Assembly (NCBI RefSeq): GCF_002025705.1
Contig: NZ_CP018846.1
Location: 124,001 to 188,000 of the forward strand
Length of the DNA stretch: 64,000 nt
Source: Pseudomonas putida
Lineage (GTDB): Bacteria; Pseudomonadota; Gammaproteobacteria; Pseudomonadales; Pseudomonadaceae
Reading direction: 5' to 3'
Shown: piece by piece, positions 1 to 7,199 of the stretch
How positions within the stretch are numbered: position 1 is the stretch's first letter
Layout of the letters: the number at the start of each line of letters is the position of its first letter
Notes under the pieces: generated by a model
What the model was told of the DNA's origin: nothing
The model's input: only the letters and a program-made list of their open reading frames with translations
Databases searched by the model: none
Program-made: the position numbers and the translations under genes

Positions 1-176
1 AGGGTCGGCAGCAGGCGCTTGTTGCTGCGCTCGAACAGGCTGAGGTCGAGGCTGTGCTCAAGCTGGCGAATCTGCTGCGACAGCGCCGGTTGCGACAGTG
101 AAAGGCGTTCGGCGGCACGGCCGACATGGCCCTCTTCGTACACCGCGACGAAATAACGCAGTTGGCGAAAATCCAT
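1..176 (-). CDS. LysR-family transcriptional regulator, N-terminal part only
   Basis: Only the first 58 codons lie in the window; the gene continues past the left edge. The translation begins [20 protein letters not shown] and continues with a winged helix-turn-helix ([20 protein letters not shown]), the typical start of a LysR-type regulator. The ATG is at 174-176. The gene is divergent from the class III aminotransferase at 389, and LysR proteins often control the divergent neighbour, so that gene is its likeliest target. This is inference. Extended pqq clusters in some fluorescent pseudomonads also include a regulator and an aminotransferase, so a link to PQQ is possible. The effector domain is not visible. 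Confidence 0.85.
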   Translation of the reverse strand, partial: MDFRQLRYFVAVYEEGHVGRAAERLSLSQPALSQQIRQLEHSLDLSLFERSNKRLLPT

Positions 177-388
177 AAGTAACACTTATCGAAAAAGCTG
201 GGAAAACGAAATGGCCGAAAACACTGCCGACGCCTAGTCTATCGCCGTATTCCAACGGGTTACAGCGATCATTCAGCTCATTGTTACCGCGTTTGAAAAA
301 CACTTTTGATAGGCAAGGCAGAATTATCCAGCGCCGGCAGCAAGACCGGACCCCTGGCCGCCCTTTACCGTGATTGGTTGGAGCCCCG
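177..388. promoter_or_regulatory. Divergent intergenic region between lysR and the aminotransferase
   Basis: This 212-bp region separates two divergent genes and must hold both promoters. It is more A+T-rich than its flanks around 180-310. LysR proteins usually bind a T-N11-A dyad in such a region, but I did not find one clear enough to assign. Confidence 0.4.
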
Positions 389-1669
389 ATGAACCTGTTC
401 AACCTGCGCCGTTCGGCCCCTGCCGCGGTTGCCGAGCCCAAACGTGCGCCGGTGATCGTGGCGGATGCGCCGCAGTTGTCCCGCGAGCGCCTGATGCCGA
501 GCACCGAGCGTGCGGCGCAAGTGTTCGTGCGTGGTCAGGGCTCCTGGTTGTGGGACAACGAAGGGCATGCCTACCTGGACTTTACCCAGGGCGGCGCGGT
601 CAACAGCCTCGGGCACAGCCCCACGGCGCTGGTCAAGGCATTGGGTAACCAGGCACAGGCGCTGATCAACCCGGGTGCGGGCTACCACAGCCGCGGCCTG
701 CTGGCGCTGGTCAACCGGTTGTGCCAGAGCACTGGCAGCGACCAGGCCTACCTGCTCAACAGCGGTGCCGAGGCCTGTGAAGGGGCGATCAAGCTGGCGC
801 GCAAGTGGGGCCAGCTGCACCGTAACGGCGCCTACCACATCATCACTGCCAGCCAGGCTTGCCATGGCCGCAGCCTGGGTGCGTTGTCGGCCTCCGACCC
901 GCTGCCGTGCAACCGCTGCGAACCGGGCCTGCCGGGGTTCAGCAAGGTGCCGTTCAACGACCTGGCGGCGCTGCATGCCGAGGTCGATTCGCGCACGGTG
1001 GCGATCATGCTCGAACCGGTACAGGGCGAGGCGGGGGTGATCCCGGCTACACGCGAGTACCTGCAAGGTGTGGAAAAGCTCTGCCGGGAGCTGGGCATCC
1101 TGCTGATTCTCGACGAAGTGCAGACTGGCATTGGCCGTTGTGGAGCCTTGCTGGCAGAGCAGACCTACGGCGTGCGCGCCGACATCATCACCCTCGGCAA
1201 GGGCCTGGGCGGCGGTGTGCCACTGGCCGCGTTGCTGGCTCGCGGGACGGCCTGCTGTGCCGAACCGGGCGAGCTGGAGGGCAGCCATCACGGCAACGCG
1301 CTGATGAGCGCCGCTGGCCTGGCCGTGCTGGAGACCGTACTGGAGCAGGGCTTCTTCGAGCAGGTGCAGGACAGTGGTCGTCATCTGCGCGATGGCTTGA
1401 GCCGTCTGGCTGGCCGCTACGGTCAGGGGGAAGTGCGCGGCCAAGGCCTACTTTGGGCCCTGCAACTGCATGAGAACCTGGCCGGGGAACTGGTCGAGGC
1501 CGCCCTGCACGAAGGCTTGCTGCTGAATGCGCCACAACCCGATGTGGTGCGCTTCTCGCCGGCGCTGACGGTGAGCAAGGGCAACATCGATGAAATGCTC
1601 CTGCGCCTGGCCCGGGCCTTTGCCCGCCTGCACGCGCAGCAACAGGCCCGCCGCGAGATGCCGGCCTGA
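389..1669 (+). CDS. Class III PLP-dependent aminotransferase (acetylornithine/ornithine aminotransferase-like)
   Basis: The product is 426 residues from the ATG at 389, which has a GGAG Shine-Dalgarno at 380-383; an in-frame TTG at 374 has none. It belongs to fold-type I, class III aminotransferases. LLNSGAEACEGAIKLAR (about 122-138) binds the cofactor phosphate, LDEVQTGIGR carries the pyridine-binding Asp242, and Lys271 in TLGKGLGGG is the Schiff-base lysine. SHHGNALMSAAGL replaces the usual T-F-G-G-N motif near residue 299. The family transfers an omega- or delta-amino group from compounds such as acetylornithine, ornithine or GABA to 2-oxoglutarate. The substrate cannot be read from the sequence. 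The gene is divergent from a LysR regulator and lies near the pqq operon; an aminotransferase is part of extended pqq clusters in some P. fluorescens strains. A terminator follows. Confidence 0.87.
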   Translation: MNLFNLRRSAPAAVAEPKRAPVIVADAPQLSRERLMPSTERAAQVFVRGQGSWLWDNEGHAYLDFTQGGAVNSLGHSPTALVKALGNQAQALINPGAGYHSRGLLALVNRLCQSTGSDQAYLLNSGAEACEGAIKLARKWGQLHRNGAYHIITASQACHGRSLGALSASDPLPCNRCEPGLPGFSKVPFNDLAALHAEVDSRTVAIMLEPVQGEAGVIPATREYLQGVEKLCRELGILLILDEVQTGIGRCGALLAEQTYGVRADIITLGKGLGGGVPLAALLARGTACCAEPGELEGSHHGNALMSAAGLAVLETVLEQGFFEQVQDSGRHLRDGLSRLAGRYGQGEVRGQGLLWALQLHENLAGELVEAALHEGLLLNAPQPDVVRFSPALTVSKGNIDEMLLRLARAFARLHAQQQARREMPA

Positions 1670-1706
1670 TCAAGAATTCAACGAACCGTCTGGCGTTTCT
1701 GCGCAT

Positions 1707-1746
1707 CGCCCCGTGCCTGTTTCATTTGGCCCGGGGCGTTTTTTTT
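1707..1746 (+). terminator. Rho-independent terminator after the aminotransferase gene
   Basis: CGCCCCG (1707-1713) pairs with CGGGGCG (1732-1738), and a run of eight T (1739-1746) follows. It ends 37 nt after the aminotransferase stop and separates that gene from the small Pmp3 gene. Confidence 0.75.
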
Positions 1747-1808
1747 GCCTGTGGAACCTCTGCGATGCGCGACTAGTCTCTGATGTAACCCCTTCAGGAG
1801 ACACCCGC

Positions 1809-1967
1809 ATGGACTTCATTCGCATCATCATCGCCATTATCTTGCCGCCGCTGGGCGTGTTTCTGCAGGTGGGTTTTGCCGGGGCGTTCTGGCTGAATAT
1901 TCTGCTGACCCTGCTGGGCTACATCCCGGGGATCGTGCATGCGGTGTACATCATCGCCAAGCGCTGA
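1809..1967 (+). CDS. Pmp3/YqaE-family small membrane proteolipid
   Basis: A 52-residue protein starting MDFIRIIIAIILPPLGVFLQ, preceded by a CAGGAG Shine-Dalgarno about 9 nt upstream. It has two hydrophobic segments (about 5-22 and 27-49). The I-L-P-P-L-G-V-F motif in the first and the W-L-N-I-L-L-T-L-L-G-Y-I-P-G signature in the second are diagnostic of the Pmp3 (UPF0057) family. Yeast and plant members influence membrane potential and salt tolerance; bacterial members are induced by stress but have no defined reaction. It sits alone between the aminotransferase terminator and the end of the convergent S9 peptidase gene. A small protein is also listed in extended pqq clusters, but I see nothing that ties this one to PQQ. 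Confidence 0.88.
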   Translation: MDFIRIIIAIILPPLGVFLQVGFAGAFWLNILLTLLGYIPGIVHAVYIIAKR

Positions 1968-1996
1968 GGATGCCGGGGCGCCGGACCGGTCGGAAA

Positions 1997-2013
1997 GGGC
2001 CGCAAAGCGGCCC
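1997..2013. terminator. GGGCCGC-AAA-GCGGCCC hairpin between convergent genes
   Basis: A perfect 7-bp stem with an AAA loop lies between the end of the Pmp3 gene and the end of the convergent S9 peptidase gene. There is no T-run on either side, so termination in either direction is plausible but unproven. The same hairpin recurs at other gene ends in the window. Confidence 0.45.
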
Positions 2014-2020
2014 CAGGGTC

Positions 2021-3844
2021 TCAGCCCTCCAGCACCCGGCAGTAAAACCTCCACTCTTCCTCCAACGCATGGGCCAGGTTCTCGGCCTTGCGCAACCCAT
2101 GCCGTTCCCCTGCATAGAAATGCCCTTCGGCCGCGATGCCATTGGCCTGCAGCGCCTGCAGCATCGAGCGCGTCTGCTCCGGCACCACCACGGCATCCAG
2201 CTCGCCCTGGAAGAAGATCACCGGCACCTTGATCCGTGAGGCATGCAGCAGCGGTGTGCGCTGGCGGTAGCGCTCGGCATCCTGTTGCGGGTCACCGATC
2301 AGCCAGTCCAGGTAGTCGCCTTCAAACTTGTGCGTGGCCCGGCCCAGGGCAACGGGGTCACTGACCCCGTAAAGGCTGGCGCCGGCGCGGAACACGTCGT
2401 GGAACGCCAGGGCGCACAACGTGGTGTAGCCACCGGCACTGCCACCGCGAATGAACGCCTTACCGGGGTCGATCAGCCCTTGCCCGGCCAGATGCTCGAC
2501 GGCGGCGCAGGCATCCTGCACGTCGCTTTCGCCCCAGCGCAGGTGCAGCGCCTGGCGGTAGGCCCGGCCATAGCCGGTGCTACCCCGGTAGTTCAGGTCG
2601 GCGACGGCGAAACCGCGCTGGGTCCAGAACTGGATACGCGGGTCGAGCACCGGGTAGCAGGCTGAGGTCGGGCCGCCGTGTATAAACACCAGCAGAGGCG
2701 CAGGGCCCTTGGAACCGTGTGCCGGATAGAAAAAGCCATGGGCAAACGCGCCGCCGCTTTCGTAATGGATCGATTGCGGCAGGCTGATCTGCGCTGCCGG
2801 CAGCACTTCGGCGCCGCCGGCCAGCACGCTGACTTCGTGGTTGGCGCGGGCAATGGCGATCACTGCCGGTGGGCTGATTGGCGAGGCAGCGACGGCATAG
2901 AGGTGTTCAGCGTCCATGGCCAGGTTGCGGAACCGGGTGTAGGCGCTGGCGAATCGCTCCAATCGGCCACTTTCATCATGCAGGCCCAACTGCCCGATAC
3001 CGCCTTCGAACCAGGTGGCAAGATACTGTCGGGGGCTTGCTGGCAGCCAGGTGCAGGTGCCCAGTTGCCAAGGCGCGGCGGCATGGTCGGCAGGCTTGGC
3101 CGGCAATGCTTGCCAGTGGCCGTCGACCTCGCCCCAGGGCTGCCAGAAGCCATTACGGTCAGACAGGCAATACAAGCGGCCCTCAGCGTCGAAACGCGGT
3201 TGTTGCAGCGATTCGTCTGCGGCGGCGATGGGCTGCGCAGGGCCCCAGTCGCCCTTGGCGTCGCGTTCGCGGCACATCAGCCGGGTCAGGGTCCAGGGCT
3301 GTGCCGGGCGGTCCCATTCGACCCACGCCAGCCGCTTGCCATCAGCGCTGACCGTTGGCGAGGCATAGAAGTCGGCACCTTCGGCGAGTACCTGGCGGGT
3401 GTTTTCACCCAATGCCACCAGGCGATGTTCGACGCCTTCGCCATGGCGCTCTTCGACAGCCAGCACCTTGTCGTGGTGCCACTGCAGATCGCCGTAGCGG
3501 CAACCGGCTTCGGCGCTCAGGGCGCGTGGTGCAGTGCCTGCGAGGCTCTGGGTATAGACCTGCTGATCCTCTTCGTTGACGAACAGCAGCCCGTCGCCGC
3601 CCAAGCAGAAGCTGCCGCCACCGTATTCGTATACCCGGCTGCGCACGCTGAAGCCATCGGGCGTCAGGCAACGGGCCTGGTGGTCACGCCAATGCCAGAT
3701 ACGGCAGGCACCATCGGCCGGGCGGAACTCGTTCCAGAACAGCCCCTCGGCGCTGACCTTGAGTTCGGCAAAGTCGGTGCCGGCTGCGACGGCCTGTGCG
3801 GCGCTGAAGTCAGCCGCGGACGATGACACGGGAGTTGCGCTCAT
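2021..3844 (-). CDS. S9 (prolyl oligopeptidase/acylaminoacyl peptidase) family serine peptidase, pqq-linked
   Basis: A 607-residue protein with an N-terminal beta-propeller (about 25-350) and a C-terminal alpha/beta-hydrolase domain (about 375-605). The triad is visible: Ser469 in R-G-G-S-A-G-G-Y, Asp550 in Q-G-E-L-D and His582 in G-E-R-H-G. HGGPTSA (about 389-395) forms the oxyanion region. No signal peptide is seen, so it should be cytoplasmic. S9 enzymes cleave short peptides, often removing dipeptides or acylated residues. Its start lies inside the end of pqqE (35-nt overlap), so it is translationally downstream of the PQQ operon. A peptidase of this type is part of extended pqq clusters in other pseudomonads. 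Degrading PqqA leader fragments is a reasonable guess, not shown. No strong Shine-Dalgarno precedes the ATG, which fits coupling to pqqE. Confidence 0.88.
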   Translation of the reverse strand: MSATPVSSSAADFSAAQAVAAGTDFAELKVSAEGLFWNEFRPADGACRIWHWRDHQARCLTPDGFSVRSRVYEYGGGSFCLGGDGLLFVNEEDQQVYTQSLAGTAPRALSAEAGCRYGDLQWHHDKVLAVEERHGEGVEHRLVALGENTRQVLAEGADFYASPTVSADGKRLAWVEWDRPAQPWTLTRLMCRERDAKGDWGPAQPIAAADESLQQPRFDAEGRLYCLSDRNGFWQPWGEVDGHWQALPAKPADHAAAPWQLGTCTWLPASPRQYLATWFEGGIGQLGLHDESGRLERFASAYTRFRNLAMDAEHLYAVAASPISPPAVIAIARANHEVSVLAGGAEVLPAAQISLPQSIHYESGGAFAHGFFYPAHGSKGPAPLLVFIHGGPTSACYPVLDPRIQFWTQRGFAVADLNYRGSTGYGRAYRQALHLRWGESDVQDACAAVEHLAGQGLIDPGKAFIRGGSAGGYTTLCALAFHDVFRAGASLYGVSDPVALGRATHKFEGDYLDWLIGDPQQDAERYRQRTPLLHASRIKVPVIFFQGELDAVVVPEQTRSMLQALQANGIAAEGHFYAGERHGLRKAENLAHALEEEWRFYCRVLEG

Positions 3845-4958
3845 TGCGGAAGGTCATCTCTTCGATGGCGAGCTGGGCGGTTTCCGCTTCCTCGCGGGCT
3901 TTGAGGATGATGCCGTGGTCGGCCGACTTGGCGCAGACCGGGTCGGCATTGCTGGCATCGCCGGTGAGCATGAAGGCCTGGCAACGGCAGCCGCCGAAGT
4001 CCTTTTCCTTCTCGTCGCACGAACGGCACGGCTCGGGCATCCAGTCGTAACCGCGGAAGCGGTTGAAGCCGAACGAGTCGTACCAGATGTGGTGCAGGTC
4101 ATGCTCGCGCACGTTGGGGAACTGCACCGGTAGCTGGCGCGCGCCGTGGCAGGGCAGGGCGGTGCCGTCCGGGGTGATGGTCAGGAACAGGCTGCCCCAG
4201 CCGTTCATGCAGGCCTTGGGGCGTTCTTCGTAGTAATCCGGGGTGACGAAGATCAGCTTGCACGGGTGGCCCTCGGCCTTGAGTTTTTCCCGGTACTCGT
4301 TGGTGATGCGCTCGGCACGTTCGAGTTGCGCGCGGGTCGGCAGCAGGCCCAGTCGGTTGAGGTGCGCCCAGCCGTAGAACTGGCAGGTGGCAAGCTCGAC
4401 GAAGTCCGCCTCAAGGGCAATGCACAGCTCGATGATGCGGTCGATCTTGTCGATGTTGTGCCGATGGGTGACGAAGTTGAGCACCATCGGGTAACCGTGG
4501 GCCTTCACCGCTCGGGCCATCTCCAGCTTCTGGGCGAAGGCTTTCTTCGAGCCGGCGAGCAGGTTGTTGACCTGCTCGTCACTGGCCTGGAAGCTGATCT
4601 GGATATGGTCCAGCCCGGCCTCCTTGAAGGCGGCGATGCGCGCTTCGGTCAGGCCAATGCCGGAGGTGATCAGGTTGGTGTAGTAGCCCAGCCGGCGCGC
4701 TTCGCCGATCAGCTCGGCGAGGTCCTGGCGCACCAGCGGTTCACCACCGGAAAAACCGATCTGTGCGGCCCCCATCTCGCGGGCTTCGGCCATCACCTTG
4801 AACCACTGCGCGGTGCTCAGCTCCTGGCCCTGGGCGGCGAAGTCCAGCGGGTTGGAGCAGTACGGGCACTGCAGCGGGCAGCGGTAGGTCAGCTCGGCCA
4901 GCAGCCACAGCGGCAGGCCGACCGGCACCTCAGGCGAGGGTGATCCAGTGTTCGGCAC
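3810..4958 (-). CDS. pqqE: PqqA peptide cyclase PqqE (radical SAM)
   Basis: PqqE cross-links the conserved Glu and Tyr side chains of PqqA, the first step of PQQ synthesis, working with the carrier PqqD. I chose a GTG start at 4958 (382 residues, starting M-P-N-T-G-S) because a strong GGAGG lies 6 nt upstream inside pqqD; the longer open frame extends into pqqD and lacks this. Radical SAM cysteines are Cys27, Cys31 and Cys34 (C-x3-C-x2-C in [11 protein letters not shown]). The C-terminal SPASM domain, with cysteines at about 250, 270, 311, 314, 324, 326 and 342, binds auxiliary Fe-S clusters. The start overlaps the last 29 nt of pqqD and the end overlaps the S9 peptidase start, so the three are translationally linked. 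Confidence 0.96.
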   Translation of the reverse strand: MPNTGSPSPEVPVGLPLWLLAELTYRCPLQCPYCSNPLDFAAQGQELSTAQWFKVMAEAREMGAAQIGFSGGEPLVRQDLAELIGEARRLGYYTNLITSGIGLTEARIAAFKEAGLDHIQISFQASDEQVNNLLAGSKKAFAQKLEMARAVKAHGYPMVLNFVTHRHNIDKIDRIIELCIALEADFVELATCQFYGWAHLNRLGLLPTRAQLERAERITNEYREKLKAEGHPCKLIFVTPDYYEERPKACMNGWGSLFLTITPDGTALPCHGARQLPVQFPNVREHDLHHIWYDSFGFNRFRGYDWMPEPCRSCDEKEKDFGGCRCQAFMLTGDASNADPVCAKSADHGIILKAREEAETAQLAIEEMTFRNERNSRVIVRG

Positions 4959-5205
4959 GGGCCACCTCCATGAATTGCTCGATGTCGTCGGCGACTTCGG
5001 GCACACCAGGGAATTGCTGTTCAAGTTCGGCGATGATCGCCGCCACGTCGCGCTTGCCGTCGATCAGGCCGCCGATAAGGCTGGCGCTGTCGTTGAGCTT
5101 GATCATGCCCTCGGGGTACAGCAGCACATGCCCCTTCTGCGCCGGTTCGTACTGGAAGCGGTAGCCAGGACGCCAGTTCGGCACCTGGTTGCGTTCGAAG
5201 CTCAT
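4930..5205 (-). CDS. pqqD: PQQ synthesis peptide chaperone PqqD
   Basis: A 91-residue protein with the typical PqqD fold: an N-terminal strand region (about 14-35) and a C-terminal helix pair. PqqD belongs to the RiPP recognition element family, binds the precursor peptide PqqA and presents it to PqqE. The length matches free-standing PqqD proteins. Its ATG overlaps the pqqC stop (ATGA, 4 nt) and its 3' end holds the pqqE ribosome binding site, so pqqC, pqqD and pqqE are translationally coupled. Confidence 0.95.
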   Translation of the reverse strand: MSFERNQVPNWRPGYRFQYEPAQKGHVLLYPEGMIKLNDSASLIGGLIDGKRDVAAIIAELEQQFPGVPEVADDIEQFMEVARAEHWITLA

Positions 5206-5957
5206 AGGGCGATCCCCTTGTGCCAGGCCCGTTGCTGGGTGACGGAGTGGTAAGGCGGGCGGTTCAGCTCGTAGGCCATGCTCATGGCGTCGAGCATGCT
5301 CCAGAGGATATCCAGCTTGAACTGCAGGATTTCCAGCATACGCTCCTGGCCCGCGCGGGTGGTGTAGTGCTGCAGGGTGATTGCCAGACCGTGCTCCACG
5401 TCACGCCGGGCCTGGCCCAGGCGAGTGCGGAAGTACTCGTAGCCGGCCGGGTCGATCCACGGGTAGTGCTGCGGCCAGCTGTCCAGGCGCGACTGGTGGA
5501 TCTGCGGGGCGAACAGCTCGGTCAGCGAGCTGCTGGCCGCTTCCTGCCAGCTGGCGCGGCGGGCGAAGTTGACGTAGGCATCCACTGCAAAGCGCACGCC
5601 TGGCAGCACCAGCTCCTGGGAGCGCAGTTGGTCGGGGTCGAGGCCGACTGCCTGGCCCAGGCGTAGCCAGGCTTCGATGCCGCCGTCCTCGCCGGGCGCG
5701 CCGTCGTGGTCGAGCAGGCGCTGGATCCACTCGCGGCGTACTTCGCGGTCCGGGCAATTGGCCAGGATCGCGGCATCCTTCATCGGGATGTTGACCTGGT
5801 AGTAGAAGCGGTTGGCCACCCAGCCCTGGATCTGCTCGCGGCTGGCGCGGCCTTCGTACATCGCCACATGGTACGGGTGGTGGATGTGGTAATAGGCGCC
5901 TTTGGCGCGCAGGGCCTGCTCGAACTCGGCAGGGGACATTGGCAGTGCGTCGCTCAC
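5202..5957 (-). CDS. pqqC: Pyrroloquinoline-quinone synthase PqqC
   Basis: PqqC catalyses the last step of PQQ synthesis: ring closure and an eight-electron oxidation of AHQQ using O2, without a metal or bound cofactor. The 251-residue length is the family norm. The all-helical TENA/THI-4-like fold is recognisable from the region around Y-Y-H-I-H-H-P-Y-H (about 22-30) and the sequence W-V-A-N-R-F-Y-Y-Q (about 46-54), both hallmarks of PqqC. It lies 9 nt after pqqB and overlaps pqqD by 4 nt. The enzyme should be cytoplasmic. Confidence 0.96.
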   Translation of the reverse strand: MSDALPMSPAEFEQALRAKGAYYHIHHPYHVAMYEGRASREQIQGWVANRFYYQVNIPMKDAAILANCPDREVRREWIQRLLDHDGAPGEDGGIEAWLRLGQAVGLDPDQLRSQELVLPGVRFAVDAYVNFARRASWQEAASSSLTELFAPQIHQSRLDSWPQHYPWIDPAGYEYFRTRLGQARRDVEHGLAITLQHYTTRAGQERMLEILQFKLDILWSMLDAMSMAYELNRPPYHSVTQQRAWHKGIAL

Positions 5958-5966
5958 GGGGCCTCC

Positions 5967-6878
5967 TTACAACTCGATGCTCATGCCGTCGAAGGCGACT
6001 TCGACGCCACGGCGCTGGACTTCGGCGCGCTCGGGCGAGTCTTCGTCGAGGATCGGGTTGGTGTTGTTGATGTGGATAAGCACCTTGCGTTGGCGCGGGA
6101 AGCCATCAAGCACCTCGAGCATGCCGCCGGGGCCGTTCTGCGCCAGATGGCCCATCTCGCGGCCGGTACGGGTGCCGACACCACGGCGCTGCATTTCATC
6201 ATCCTCCCACAGCGTGCCGTCGACCAGCAGGCAGTCGGCCCCGTGCATCATCTGCAGCAGTTGCTCGTCGACCTGGCCGAGGCCGGGGGCGTAGAACAGT
6301 TTGCCGCCAGTGCGGGTGTCTTCGACCAGCAGGCCGAGGTTGTCGCCCGGGTGAGGGTCGAAGCGGTGCGGCGAATAGGGTGGTGCGGCGCTGCGCAGAG
6401 GGAAGGGGGTGAATCTGAGGTTGGGGCAGGCTTCGATGACGAAGCTGCCTTCGAGCTCGATGCGGTTCCACTGCAGGCCGCCGTTCCAGTGGCTGAGCAT
6501 GTTGAACAGCGGGAAACCGGTGGTCAGGTCCTGGTGGACCATGTCGGTGCACCAGACCTGGTGCGGGCAGCCTTCGCGCAGGCTCAGCAGGCCGGTGGTG
6601 TGGTCGATCTGGCTATCGAGCAGGACGATGGCGTTGATGCCGGTATCGCGCAACGCACGCGCAGGCTGCATCGGCGCAAAGGCCTGGAGCTGGGCGCGAA
6701 TGTCGGGTGAGGCATTGCACAGGATCCAGTGCTCACCGTCGTCGGACAGGGCGATGGACGACTGGGTGCGTGCCGTGGCGCGCAGGCTGCCGTCGCGAAA
6801 GCCCTTGCAGTTGACGCAGTTGCAGTTCCACTGCGGGAAACCACCGCCGGCGGCGGAACCGAGAATCTGGATGTACAT
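5967..6878 (-). CDS. pqqB: PQQ biosynthesis protein PqqB (metallo-beta-lactamase fold)
   Basis: A 303-residue protein starting [21 protein letters not shown], the PqqB N-terminal signature; Cys residues follow in a zinc-binding pattern (CNCVNCKG). An AAGGAG Shine-Dalgarno lies just upstream of the ATG at 6878; a longer in-frame extension to 6950 runs back through the attenuator hairpin and is unlikely. PqqB has the metallo-beta-lactamase fold and has been proposed to hydroxylate the tyrosine of the processed dipeptide, or to help export PQQ; the first view has more support. It lies 80 nt after pqqA, separated by a hairpin. Confidence 0.95.
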   Translation of the reverse strand: MYIQILGSAAGGGFPQWNCNCVNCKGFRDGSLRATARTQSSIALSDDGEHWILCNASPDIRAQLQAFAPMQPARALRDTGINAIVLLDSQIDHTTGLLSLREGCPHQVWCTDMVHQDLTTGFPLFNMLSHWNGGLQWNRIELEGSFVIEACPNLRFTPFPLRSAAPPYSPHRFDPHPGDNLGLLVEDTRTGGKLFYAPGLGQVDEQLLQMMHGADCLLVDGTLWEDDEMQRRGVGTRTGREMGHLAQNGPGGMLEVLDGFPRQRKVLIHINNTNPILDEDSPERAEVQRRGVEVAFDGMSIEL

Positions 6879-6907
6879 GGCCACTCCTTCTGCGAAAAGC
6901 CGTATCC

Positions 6908-6941
6908 GAAAAACGACGACGCCCCGGCGGGCCGAGGCGTC
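6908..6941 (-). terminator. Hairpin with T-run between pqqA and pqqB (partial terminator)
   Basis: Read on the minus strand, GACGCCTCGG (6941-6932) pairs with CCGGGGCGTC (6927-6918) around a CCCG tetraloop with one mismatch, followed by GTCG and then five T. This is a good intrinsic terminator placed between the peptide gene pqqA and the enzyme genes. In PQQ producers pqqA is needed in excess, so partial read-through here would set the ratio. Confidence 0.75.
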
Positions 6942-6958
6942 ATGCCGCAAAGCAGGGC

Positions 6959-7030
6959 TTAGCGGTTGGCGAAGTACATGGTCACTTCGAAGCCGATACG
7001 CAGGTCAGTGTATGCAGGTTTGGTCCACAT
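6959..7030 (-). CDS. pqqA: PQQ precursor peptide PqqA
   Basis: A 23-residue peptide beginning [18 protein letters not shown] and ending YFANR. Glu15 and Tyr19 (E-x3-Y) are the two residues that become the PQQ skeleton; they correspond to Glu16 and Tyr20 of 24-residue homologues. AAGGAG precedes the ATG at an ideal distance. The stop is TAA at 6959-6961. The gene lies 169 nt after pqqF, enough room for its own promoter, and is followed by a terminator-like hairpin. Confidence 0.97.
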
Positions 7031-7199
7031 GGGCGTTCTCCTTCCGGATGGGGTTGGGTTGTGTCAGCTACTGCTTGGGTGCCGCCTGGAGCAGGAGGTT
7101 CCATTGGCTGAGATAGCGTTATCTTACAAGAAAATTTTGTACCGAAAGGTTAATTCTTTGATATGCGCCCTTGCAGAAAACGTAACAATCTTCGATTGG
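7031..7199 (-). promoter_or_regulatory. pqqF-pqqA intergenic region, likely pqqA promoter
   Basis: 169 bp between the pqqF stop and pqqA. The part at 7105-7195 is clearly A+T-rich for this genome (for example TTATCTTACAAGAAAATTTT at 7111-7130), as expected for a promoter. I could not choose a convincing -35/-10 pair. It may let pqqA be expressed separately from pqqF. Confidence 0.4.

Noticed and set aside
4959..5024. ATG start for pqqE at 5024
   Set aside because: It lies deep inside pqqD with no ribosome binding site, whereas the GTG at 4958 has GGAGG at ideal spacing and gives the usual N-terminus.
6879..6950. Longer PqqB start at 6950
   Set aside because: It would run through the pqqA-pqqB hairpin and precedes the conserved M-Y-I-Q-I-L-G N-terminus, which has its own AAGGAG.
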